A DNA stretch of 7,388 nt from an uncultured Hyphomicrobiales bacterium (GCA_903891395.1 CAITEM010000483.1:1-7388); one strand, 5' to 3'. Positions 1-5,930 are shown, counted from the stretch's first letter. Numbers and translations are program-made. Notes: generated by a model from the letters alone, not told the origin.

Positions 1-2
1 AA

Positions 3-854
3 TCCGATTTGATCGTGCTCGCCGGCCGTCCCGGCATGGGCAAAACCGCGCTGGCGACCAATATCGCTTTTAACGTTGCCAATGCCTGGCAAGGCAATGT
101 GCGCGCCGACGGCCACACCGAGACGACCAATGGCGGCGTCGTCGGCTTCTTCTCGCTGGAAATGTCGGCTGAGCAATTGGCCACGCGTATTCTCGCCGAG
201 CAGACCGGGATTCCCTCCAACCAGATCCGGCGCGGCGGCATCAGCGGCGACGACTTCGAGAAGATCAAGGACTACTCGGTCAAGCTGCAAAACCTGAAGC
301 TGTTCGTTGACGAAACCGGCGGCCTGTCGATCGCCCAACTTGCCGCCCGCGCCCGGCGGCTCAAGCGCCAGCGCGGCCTCGATCTGATCGTGGTCGATTA
401 TTTGCAACTGCTCACGGGATCGAGCAAGCGCGGCGCGGAAAACCGCGTGCAGGAAATTACCGAGATCACGACGCGGCTCAAGGCGCTTGCGAAAGAGCTG
501 CAGGTGCCGGTGATGGCGCTGTCGCAATTGTCGCGTCAGGTCGAAAGCCGCGAAGACAAGCATCCGCAACTGTCGGATTTGCGTGAATCGGGATCGATCG
601 AGCAGGACGCCGACGTGGTGCTGTTCGTCTACCGCGAAGAATATTACCACGTCATGCGCAAGCCGTCGGAGAGCGACCGCGAGAAGTTCGCCGCCTGGGT
701 GGCCGATGGCGATAAATATGTCGGCAAGGCCGAAGTCATCATCGGCAAGCAGCGCCACGGCCCGACCGGTACGGTCGAACTGGCCTTCGAAGGCGCCACC
801 ACCAAGTTCTCGTCGCTAGCCCAGTCGGGCCACTTTCCAGAGCGCCGGGAATAG
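3..854 (+). CDS. dnaB: Replicative DNA helicase DnaB, C-terminal ATPase domain (5' end outside window)
   Basis: This is the RecA-fold motor domain of the hexameric helicase that unwinds DNA at the replication fork and binds primase and the clamp loader. The reading frame is open from base 3 and starts with SDLIVLAGRPGMGKT, a typical DnaB Walker A (bases 24-47). Then come the FFSLEMS segment, the Walker B LDLIVVDYLQLL (around bases 378-413), the ALSQLSRQVE segment, and the signature RESGSIEQDADVVLFVYREEYY, which includes the region that supplies the arginine finger in this family. The tail KAEVIIGKQRHGPTGTVEL is also standard. About 283 residues are visible. A full DnaB is near 460-500, so the N-terminal primase-binding domain and linker lie upstream. 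A TTG at base 9 would be a false start, because homology continues through the window edge. No intein is seen in the visible part. It converges on the esterase gene, with 10 bases between the stop codons. Confidence 0.97.
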   Translation, partial: SDLIVLAGRPGMGKTALATNIAFNVANAWQGNVRADGHTETTNGGVVGFFSLEMSAEQLATRILAEQTGIPSNQIRRGGISGDDFEKIKDYSVKLQNLKLFVDETGGLSIAQLAARARRLKRQRGLDLIVVDYLQLLTGSSKRGAENRVQEITEITTRLKALAKELQVPVMALSQLSRQVESREDKHPQLSDLRESGSIEQDADVVLFVYREEYYHVMRKPSESDREKFAAWVADGDKYVGKAEVIIGKQRHGPTGTVELAFEGATTKFSSLAQSGHFPERRE

Positions 855-858
855 CCAA

Positions 859-873
859 GCGTTCTCAGAACGC
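859..873. terminator. Short perfect inverted repeat at the dnaB/esterase convergence
   Basis: The bases gcgttctcagaacgc form a perfect 15-base palindrome. As a hairpin this gives a 6-bp stem with a tca loop. It lies 4 bases after the dnaB stop and covers the last codons and the TGA of the minus-strand esterase gene, so it could fold in both convergent transcripts. There is no T-tract on either side, and the stem is short for an intrinsic terminator. A weak bidirectional terminator or transcript 3'-end stabiliser is possible but not shown. Confidence 0.3.
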
Positions 874-2721
874 GACGTTCATGCCCAATTGCCCGCCATA
901 GGCGGTGACGTTTTTCTGCGCAGCCGTGCCCGTGACGGCGGCGAGTCCGGTGACGTTGTGCGCCAGTTCGAGCGTCGTCCCCGCTGTCGCGACCGCCCAG
1001 TCCGTCCCCGTGACGACGGCGGGCATCGAATAGCTCGGCGCCGCGATGGTGGTCAAAGATGCCGTCACCGAGCGGTCGGTCGATGCCGTTTCGTGATTCC
1101 ACGACGCCTTGGCGAAGGGACGCCAGCGCCCAGCCTCGTAGCTCGCCTGGTAACCGAGTTCGCTGACCGCGGAATTGCGCGTCTGCGCGGCAAAGCCGAG
1201 ACTGGTGAAACCGCCGGTCTCGGTAAACCCGCCGATGCGGACCTGCTGCAAAGTGATGCCGGCAACGGGACCGTGCGTCAGCGCGCCCGCCTTGAACGCG
1301 TAACCCGCTTCGCCCGACAGCGAGATATTGGAGCCGGACACCGAAGCGGTGTTGTTCTGCACCGTGATGCCGACCGGCACGGTGCGGTTCACGTCGAATT
1401 TGACGGTGCCGTAGGTCGCAACGGCGTCGAACCAGAGCGGCCCGATGGTGTGCGCGGCGTAGGCGCTGACGGAAAACTCGTTTTGCGTGAAGCCGCCGAA
1501 GTTCTGGCTGAAGCTCGCGTTTTGCCGACCGGTCGAAAGCGCGACGCCGAACAGCCAGTCCTCGGGCAGCTTGTAGTCGAAGCCCGCCGTCAGCGAGACC
1601 GGCGTGCCGGGGTCATCGGGAAAGCCGGAATAGTTCTTGATCTTGAGGGACGACACGTCGCCGCTGAGCCAGGTGTTGAAGCCGGTGGGCCCGCGCTCGC
1701 GTTGCGACACCGGAATTTGAGTCTGGATGACGCCGATCAAGGTGCTGCGCGTCTGCACCGGCGCTTCGGCCAGCATCGACATCATGCCGGGCGCGACGAC
1801 CAGGCTGTATTCGTAATCGGCGACGATTTTCTGTCCGGCGGTGGAGAGGTGAATGTCGTCGGCGAACAGATGCGTCTGGTCGGCGTTCGGCGCCACCAGC
1901 GTCTGCGGCGTGCACAGGAGTGCATAGCCGGACGTCACGCCCGGCGGCGCGGTGCAGGCGGGCCCCGCGCCGGCGATGAAGCCGAACGCGGCCGGGTTGG
2001 CAACGACCGCCTGCAGCACGCCGTTGAAATCCGACGGAATGAAATTGACGCCGGCTGCGGCCAGACCCTGCCACAGCGCGTTGTCATAGGTGGTGCGCAG
2101 CGCCCGCTCGGTCGCGCTGTTGAAGGACTGCGGCTGGTTCGGCACGATGATGTATTGCGCGCCGGCGGCGTGCAGCGTCGAGATCGCGGCGACCAGATCG
2201 GTGGCCGACTGCGTGACCTTTTGGAAACCCTGCGCCAGCGTGATCGTGCTGGCGTTGATCTGCCCGAAGTAGAGCGACACGTCGTTGCCGCCTGATCCGA
2301 TCAGATACAGCGCTTGGCCGTTGGCCGTGCCGTTGCCGGCCGCCAGATAGTTGTTGATCTGCGTGACGGTAGACACGGCGTTCGGCTGCGCGCCGGTCTG
2401 GTTGTTGCGCGCCCCGCCGGTGGCGTAGTTCGAACCGCCCTGGTTTGCGGGATCGCCGTTGAGGCCGAAATAGCCTGCCAGCAGTTTCGAACTCACCAGC
2501 CCCGGTCCGGTGGTGGACACGCCGCCGCCATTGGCGACCGCGCCCGGCAGCAAGGCGTCGACCGTGGGATTGCCTGTTGGATAGGCCAGGTTGCGGTACC
2601 AGCCGCTGTCGGTGGTGCTGTCACCAAAGCCGACAAATTGATTGAAGCTTTGCGCCACCGCCGGGTCAGACAAGACGGCGCCGCACACAGCGAGCGCCGC
2701 TAACTGGACTTTCCTCGACAT
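865..2721 (-). CDS. GDSL/SGNH-family esterase autotransporter (type Va secretion)
   Basis: Probable outer-membrane esterase or lipase whose catalytic passenger is carried by its own C-terminal beta-barrel, as in Pseudomonas EstA. Numbering is from the ATG at 2721 (618 residues; EstA is about 646). Residues 1-23 look like a Sec signal peptide (basic MSRK, hydrophobic core, AVA before Gln24). SGNH block I is FGDSTTDSG, with nucleophile Ser35. Block II is in NYATGGA (Gly102). Block III is GSGGND (Asn146). Block V is DDIHLS, giving Asp288 and His291. Two cysteines (256, 270) may form a disulfide. From about residue 340 the sequence alternates polar and hydrophobic strands and ends in a terminal Phe (NVAF), as expected of an autotransporter barrel. 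A TTG 12 bases upstream (2733) is in frame, but the ATG gives a cleaner signal peptide and has a GGGG stretch just upstream. Hydrolase class and secretion mode are well supported; the natural substrate is unknown. Confidence 0.93.
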   Translation of the reverse strand: MSRKVQLAALAVCGAVLSDPAVAQSFNQFVGFGDSTTDSGWYRNLAYPTGNPTVDALLPGAVANGGGVSTTGPGLVSSKLLAGYFGLNGDPANQGGSNYATGGARNNQTGAQPNAVSTVTQINNYLAAGNGTANGQALYLIGSGGNDVSLYFGQINASTITLAQGFQKVTQSATDLVAAISTLHAAGAQYIIVPNQPQSFNSATERALRTTYDNALWQGLAAAGVNFIPSDFNGVLQAVVANPAAFGFIAGAGPACTAPPGVTSGYALLCTPQTLVAPNADQTHLFADDIHLSTAGQKIVADYEYSLVVAPGMMSMLAEAPVQTRSTLIGVIQTQIPVSQRERGPTGFNTWLSGDVSSLKIKNYSGFPDDPGTPVSLTAGFDYKLPEDWLFGVALSTGRQNASFSQNFGGFTQNEFSVSAYAAHTIGPLWFDAVATYGTVKFDVNRTVPVGITVQNNTASVSGSNISLSGEAGYAFKAGALTHGPVAGITLQQVRIGGFTETGGFTSLGFAAQTRNSAVSELGYQASYEAGRWRPFAKASWNHETASTDRSVTASLTTIAAPSYSMPAVVTGTDWAVATAGTTLELAHNVTGLAAVTGTAAQKNVTAYGGQLGMNVAF

Positions 2722-2744
2722 ACCGAACCCCAACGCCCTATGCC

Positions 2745-2773
2745 AATTTACGTCACGTTGCGGACATTGTCAT
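2745..2773 (-). promoter_or_regulatory. Candidate sigma70-type promoter for the esterase autotransporter
   Basis: Read on the minus strand, ATGACA (2773-2768) is followed by a 17-base spacer and TAAATT (2750-2745). These match the bacterial consensus at 5 of 6 and 4 of 6 positions. Transcription would start near 2738, leaving a short leader of roughly 17 bases that carries a GGGG stretch before the ATG at 2721. Position and spacing are good, but this is pattern matching only. Confidence 0.45.
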
Positions 2774-2790
2774 GACCCTCCGCGGCCGCA

Positions 2791-2818
2791 TGGACGGCCC
2801 CGGCGCGGACCGCTAAAC
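2791..2818 (+). promoter_or_regulatory. Candidate promoter for chaA, near-copy of the alr promoter
   Basis: TGGACG (2791-2796), a 16-base spacer and CTAAAC (2813-2818) resemble the -35 and -10 elements of alphaproteobacterial housekeeping promoters. The same arrangement with the same spacing occurs before alr (4573-4600). Over 33 aligned bases (2788-2820 and 4570-4602) 26 are identical, including GCATGGAC and CCGCTAAACCT. Transcription would start near 2825, about 30 bases before the chaA GTG. The rest of the divergent region (2722-2856) shows only GC-rich sequence and an 8-base palindrome GTCATGAC at 2769-2776. Confidence 0.45.
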
Positions 2819-2856
2819 CTTGATCTTGCCGGCCCGCCTCAACCGCAGAACGCCCT

Positions 2857-3975
2857 GTGAAATCCAACAGCAAACTTTGGCTGCACGCTGTCGAGAATGA
2901 ATGGTTCCTCGCCATCAGCCTGGCGACGACGCTGGTGTTCGCGCTGTATTCCACCGCGCTGGAAGCGTCGTTGACCAACCCACTATGGTTCGGCGGCATC
3001 TTCGTCTGGCTGTTCGTGGTCGTGCTGGGCTCGTCCCTCTCCGTGGTCCGGCACGCCGACCGCGTGGCCGAAGTGCTCGGCGAGCCCTACGGCACGCTGG
3101 TGCTGACGCTGTCGGTGACCGCGATCGAAGTGATGAGCATCTCCGCCGTCATGCTGCATGGCGACAATAATCCGACGCTGGTGCGCGACACGCTGTTCGC
3201 CATCGTCATGATCATTCTCGGCGGCATGGTCGGCGGCTCGCTGCTGCTCGGCGGGTGGCGCCATCGCGAGCAGCACTACAACCTGCAAGGCGCCAACGCC
3301 TATCTCGGCGTGATCATTCCTTTGTCGGCGCTGACGCTGACGCTGCCGGATTTCACCATCACGACGGCCGGACCGACGCTGTCGTTTCCGCAGGAAGTTT
3401 TTGTGTTCGTGATGGCGATCGGACTTTATGTGACGTTTCTGGCTTTGCAGACCGGACGGCATCGCGGCTATTTCAGCGACGCCACCGAGACCAACGTCGC
3501 CCCGGGCGTGCCGGAAGCACCGCCGTCGCTGCGCTGGCACGTGAGCATGCTGTTTGCCTACATCCTGCCGGTGGTGTTCCTGGCGGAACAGTTCGCGCGT
3601 CCGATCGACTACCTGATCGAGACACTCAAGGCGCCGACGGCGCTCGGCGGCGTCATCATCGCCATGCTGGTGGCGACGCCGGAAGCATTGGCGGCGACAC
3701 GCGCGGCCATGCAGAACCATCTGCAGCGCTCGATCAACGTATCTCTCGGCTCGGTGCTCTCGACCATCGGCCTGACGGTGCCAGCGATGCTGGCGATCAG
3801 CCACCTCACCAAGCACGAGGTCTATCTCGGACTGAACAAGGCCAATGACGTGCTGCTGTTGCTGACACTGACGGTCAGCGTCGTCACCTTCGCCTCGGGC
3901 CGTACCAACATCCTGCAGGGCGCCGTGCACGGCATGTTGTTCGGCGCATTCCTGATGCTGATTTTCCAGGGATAA
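2857..3975 (+). CDS. chaA: ChaA-family calcium (sodium/potassium)/proton antiporter
   Basis: Inner-membrane cation/proton exchanger of the CaCA superfamily, expected to export Ca2+ (and possibly Na+/K+) in exchange for protons, especially at alkaline pH. It has 372 residues against 366 in E. coli ChaA. The first conserved half contains SVVRHADRVAEVLGEPYGTLVLTLSVTAIEV (residues 62-92) and the RDTLFAIVMIILGG helix (110-123). The second contains the repeat motif ATPEALAATRAAMQNHLQRSINVSLGSVLSTIGLTVPA (273-310) and the SGRTNILQGAVH segment (347-358). The glutamates in EPYG...E and TPEA are the ion-binding candidates of the fold. About 11 membrane segments can be seen. The linker at 201-225 lacks the Asp-rich calsequestrin-like stretch of E. 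coli ChaA. The start is a GTG without a clear Shine-Dalgarno site; no better upstream start is in frame, and the first residues before the first helix look natural. It is divergent from the esterase gene and 122 bases ahead of the PilZ gene. Confidence 0.93.
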   Translation: MKSNSKLWLHAVENEWFLAISLATTLVFALYSTALEASLTNPLWFGGIFVWLFVVVLGSSLSVVRHADRVAEVLGEPYGTLVLTLSVTAIEVMSISAVMLHGDNNPTLVRDTLFAIVMIILGGMVGGSLLLGGWRHREQHYNLQGANAYLGVIIPLSALTLTLPDFTITTAGPTLSFPQEVFVFVMAIGLYVTFLALQTGRHRGYFSDATETNVAPGVPEAPPSLRWHVSMLFAYILPVVFLAEQFARPIDYLIETLKAPTALGGVIIAMLVATPEALAATRAAMQNHLQRSINVSLGSVLSTIGLTVPAMLAISHLTKHEVYLGLNKANDVLLLLTLTVSVVTFASGRTNILQGAVHGMLFGAFLMLIFQG

Positions 3976-4029
3976 GGAAGCGCCGGCGGTTATCCAGCCA
4001 CAATTTTTAGCGGCACGGGACACCCCCAT

Positions 4030-4044
4030 TTAAGGTTGCGTCAA
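4030..4044 (+). promoter_or_regulatory. Possible CtrA-like site upstream of the PilZ gene
   Basis: TTAA (4030-4033), seven bases, then TCAA (4041-4044) matches the alphaproteobacterial CtrA box TTAA-N7-TTAA at 7 of 8 fixed positions. It lies 53 bases before the ATG of the PilZ-domain gene. CtrA often controls motility and signalling genes in this class. One mismatch in such a short motif is easily met by chance, so this is a suggestion only. The rest of the 3976-4097 gap shows no clear -35/-10 pair. Confidence 0.22.
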
Positions 4045-4097
4045 CGGGAACCGTGCAAGGTGGCGCTCTCGTGCGACGCAAGCAACCGAAAGCAAAC

Positions 4098-4520
4098 ATG
4101 GCGGATCAACCCGATAGTCCCGGCGCCCAGCCTGAGAACGCGCAGGCCGCATTACGACTGCGCACTTTTCTCAAGGGCGTCGTCTATCACGACAATCGCA
4201 GCGTATCGATCGACTGCACGGTTCGCGATCTTTCGGATTCGGGGGCGCGCCTCGAATTCCCGACGCGCGTCGGGGTGCCGGACCTCATCGAACTCGATAT
4301 TCCGCAGCGTCACAGGACCTACACCGCCCGCGTCATGCGGCGCGAACCGTGTGAAATCGGCGTCGCATTCGAGGACCAGCGTTCGAGCGAGCCACGCCGC
4401 ACCTCGGACACGCAATTGGCAGAACGGGTTCAAAAGCTGGAGACCGAAATCGCCGCCATGGGCCGGCTTCTAAAGCAGCTCAAAGCCAAGGTCTTCCCGA
4501 ACGACGGCGAAGCCCAGTAG
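4098..4520 (+). CDS. PilZ-domain protein with C-terminal coiled coil
   Basis: Small soluble protein (140 residues from the ATG at 4098) with one PilZ domain at about residues 18-95, the fold that commonly binds cyclic di-GMP. The DxSxxG motif is present (Asp44, Ser46, Gly49 in RDLSDSGARLEF), followed by beta-strand segments and a typical alphaproteobacterial ending REPCEIGVAFE. The upstream RxxxR motif is altered: Arg22-Thr-Phe-Leu-Lys26, with Lys in place of the second Arg, so nucleotide binding may be weakened or changed. Residues 105-132 (QLAERVQKLETEIAAMGRLL and on) form a probable coiled coil, suggesting self-association or partner binding. GTG codons at 4053 and 4071 are alternative in-frame starts (155 or 149 residues); AAGG at 4057-4060 precedes the second one. 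I prefer the ATG because the added N-terminus is not domain-like. The exact process controlled (motility, polysaccharide or envelope) cannot be read from the sequence. Confidence 0.87.
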   Translation: MADQPDSPGAQPENAQAALRLRTFLKGVVYHDNRSVSIDCTVRDLSDSGARLEFPTRVGVPDLIELDIPQRHRTYTARVMRREPCEIGVAFEDQRSSEPRRTSDTQLAERVQKLETEIAAMGRLLKQLKAKVFPNDGEAQ

Positions 4521-4537
4521 CCGCCACGCCCGGCGGC
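4520..4537 (+). terminator. GC-rich hairpin directly after the PilZ stop
   Basis: GCCGCC (4520-4525) and GGCGGC (4532-4537) are perfect complements around a 6-base loop, giving a 6-bp all-GC stem starting at the last base of the stop codon. No T-tract follows, so it is at best a weak or factor-assisted terminator or a 3'-end stabiliser. A promoter for alr follows 36 bases later, which would fit separate transcription. Confidence 0.3.
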
Positions 4538-4572
4538 GCGTCTGGCCGCTCCCGTATCACCAATGCGGCGCA

Positions 4573-4600
4573 TGGACTGGCGCGGCTAGTGCCGCTAAAC
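4573..4600 (+). promoter_or_regulatory. Candidate promoter for alr, probably giving a leaderless mRNA
   Basis: TGGACT (4573-4578), 16 bases, then CTAAAC (4595-4600) parallels the element before chaA with identical spacing. The putative -10 ends only 8 bases before the alr ATG at 4609, so the expected start of transcription falls at or within a base or two of the ATG. No Shine-Dalgarno-like purine stretch is found before this ATG. A short 5-bp hairpin (GCGGC TAGT GCCGC, 4582-4595) overlaps the spacer; it would lie upstream of the transcript and is probably incidental. Confidence 0.5.
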
Positions 4601-4608
4601 CTAATCTC

Positions 4609-5793
4609 ATGTCGATTGCCGAAACGCAGAACCCGCAGACACTCGTCCCTGAGCAAACCGCGCAGGAGCCCGCCACCGCCGGCCCGCCCGCCGCCGAAGC
4701 CGGCGGTATCCTGACCGTCGATCTCGCCGCGCTCGAGGCTAACTGGCGCGCGCTCGGCCGCCGCGTCATGCCGTCGGAATGCTCCGCCGTTATCAAGGCC
4801 GATGCCTACGGCTGCGGCATCGAACCGGTGGCGGCGCGCCTGAGCAAAGCCGGTTGCAAGACCTTCTTCGTCGCCGATCTGGCGGAAGCCCGCCGCGCCC
4901 GCTCGGCCGCACCCGACGCCGCCATCTATGTACTCAACGGTCTGCTGCCCGGCACCGGCCCGGCCTTCGCCGATCTGCACGCCCGTCCGGTGATCGGCAG
5001 CATGGTCGAACTCGCCGAGTGGGACGCCTTCTGCACCGGCCAGCAATGGCAAGGCGGCGCCGCGCTTCATGTCGATACCGGCATGAACCGCCTCGGCATT
5101 ACGGCCAACGAAGCGGCAGCTTTGGCGCCGCGCATCCGCTCGGAAAATCACGGCATCATGCTGCTGATGAGCCACCTCGCCTGTTCCGAGGTGCAGGATC
5201 ATCCGCTCAACGAGCGCCAGATCAACCTGTTCCGCGAAGTCCGCATTCTCTATCGCGGCATCACGTCGTCGCTGTCCAATTCGTCCGGCATTTTCCTCGG
5301 CAATGCCGCGCACTGCGACATGGTGCGGCCGGGCGTCGCGCTCTATGGCGTCAACCCGACGCCGGGACGCAGCAATCCGATGCGGCCGGTGATCGAACTG
5401 CAGGCGCGCATCGTGCAGCTTCGCGTCGTGCCGAAGGGCGAGACCGTCGGCTATGATGCGGCCTGGACCGCCAAGCGCGCGACCCGGCTCGCCGTGGTCG
5501 CGGTCGGTTACGCTGACGGCTACCTCCGCGCAGCCAGTGCGTCCGACGACGCGCCGGGCGCCGATGCCATCGTCGCCGGCAAGCGTTGCCCGATCGCAGG
5601 GCGCGTCTCGATGGACCTGATCGCCATCGACATCACCGACCTGCCCGACAACAGCGCGCGGCGCGGCGATCTGATCAAATTGATCGGCGACGAAATCAGT
5701 GTCGATGACGTGGCGACCGCGGCCGGCACCATCGGCTACGAGGTGCTGACCGGGCTGGGCCGGCGCTATCACCGGGTGTACCGGGCGGATTAA
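4609..5793 (+). CDS. alr: Alanine racemase (PLP-dependent)
   Basis: Cytoplasmic enzyme converting L-alanine to D-alanine for peptidoglycan synthesis. It has 394 residues, slightly longer than the usual 355-390. The N-terminal TIM-barrel domain carries the PLP-binding lysine in AVIKADAYGCG (Lys63). Conserved positions follow in HVDTGMNRLG (Arg161), MSHLACS (His189), SNSSGIF (Ser225/226) and MVRPGVALYG (Arg240, Tyr246). The C-terminal beta-domain supplies the second catalytic base, Tyr282, in GETVGYDAAW, and Met335 in GRVSMD near the substrate site of the partner subunit, since the active enzyme is a dimer. Residues 1-32 are an extra stretch rich in Ala, Pro, Glu and Gln before the first conserved strand (ILTVDLAALEANW). 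It is not a signal peptide. No later start is better placed, and the promoter position favours the ATG used here. Whether the enzyme serves wall synthesis or alanine catabolism (dadX-like) cannot be separated by sequence; no dadA is adjacent, which favours the biosynthetic role. Confidence 0.96.
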   Translation: MSIAETQNPQTLVPEQTAQEPATAGPPAAEAGGILTVDLAALEANWRALGRRVMPSECSAVIKADAYGCGIEPVAARLSKAGCKTFFVADLAEARRARSAAPDAAIYVLNGLLPGTGPAFADLHARPVIGSMVELAEWDAFCTGQQWQGGAALHVDTGMNRLGITANEAAALAPRIRSENHGIMLLMSHLACSEVQDHPLNERQINLFREVRILYRGITSSLSNSSGIFLGNAAHCDMVRPGVALYGVNPTPGRSNPMRPVIELQARIVQLRVVPKGETVGYDAAWTAKRATRLAVVAVGYADGYLRAASASDDAPGADAIVAGKRCPIAGRVSMDLIAIDITDLPDNSARRGDLIKLIGDEISVDDVATAAGTIGYEVLTGLGRRYHRVYRAD

Positions 5794-5798
5794 GGCCC

Positions 5799-5840
5799 CC
5801 TTCCTCTCATCCCCCGCAAAAGCAGGGATGAGAGCCAAGG
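5799..5840. repeat. Long imperfect hairpin between alr and radA (REP-like palindrome or terminator)
   Basis: CTCTCATCCC (5804-5813) pairs perfectly with GGGATGAGAG (5825-5834). It is capped by a GC/GC pair around an AAAA tetraloop (5816-5823) and flanked by a further CCTT/AAGG pairing (5799-5802 with 5837-5840). This is the strongest secondary structure in the window. It starts 5 bases after the alr stop and is not followed by a T-run, so it looks more like a dispersed palindromic (REP-type) element or an mRNA-stabilising 3' hairpin than a classical terminator, though it may serve as one. Confidence 0.6.
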
Positions 5841-5869
5841 AGGTCAAGGCTCAAGAATTCTTAAACAAT

Positions 5870-5884
5870 GTTCTTGTAATGTTC
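5870..5884 (+). promoter_or_regulatory. Putative LexA (SOS) operator upstream of radA
   Basis: GTTC (5870-5873), exactly seven bases, then GTTC (5881-5884) is the direct-repeat LexA operator described for Alphaproteobacteria (GTTC-N7-GTTC). The identity extends to the 9-base direct repeat AATGTTCTT at 5867-5875 and 5878-5886, one helical turn apart. It sits in the only AT-rich patch of the alr-radA gap, 46 bases before the radA ATG, a usual place for a repressor site. An adjacent 10-base palindrome AAGAATTCTT is at 5853-5862. The core promoter is not clear by eye. Confidence 0.62.
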
Positions 5885-5930
5885 TTATTGGCGCTTTAGC
5901 GTCTTGAGCACCCATTACAGGCGATTCCTG

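Noticed and set aside
889..2295. Long plus-strand open frame (468 codons) opposite the esterase gene
   Set aside because: It is very rich in Arg, Gly and Ala with no domain pattern, and it mirrors the codon bias of the real gene on the other strand, which has a signal peptide, catalytic blocks and a barrel.
2769..2776. 8-base palindrome GTCATGAC in the divergent promoter region, considered as an operator
   Set aside because: Too short to distinguish from chance, and no second copy or known regulator site was recognised.
2983..4029. Minus-strand open frame (348 codons) opposite chaA
   Set aside because: His/Arg/Gln-rich composition is typical of an antisense shadow of a membrane protein gene; the plus-strand frame is clearly ChaA.
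4582..4595. 5-bp hairpin with TAGT loop just before alr, considered as a leader or attenuator element
   Set aside because: It overlaps the promoter spacer and -10 region, so it would not be part of the transcript if the promoter is right, and such a short GC stem is common in this base composition.
4480..5847. Minus-strand open frame (455 codons) opposite alr
   Set aside because: No recognisable motif; the open frame arises from high third-position GC in alr.
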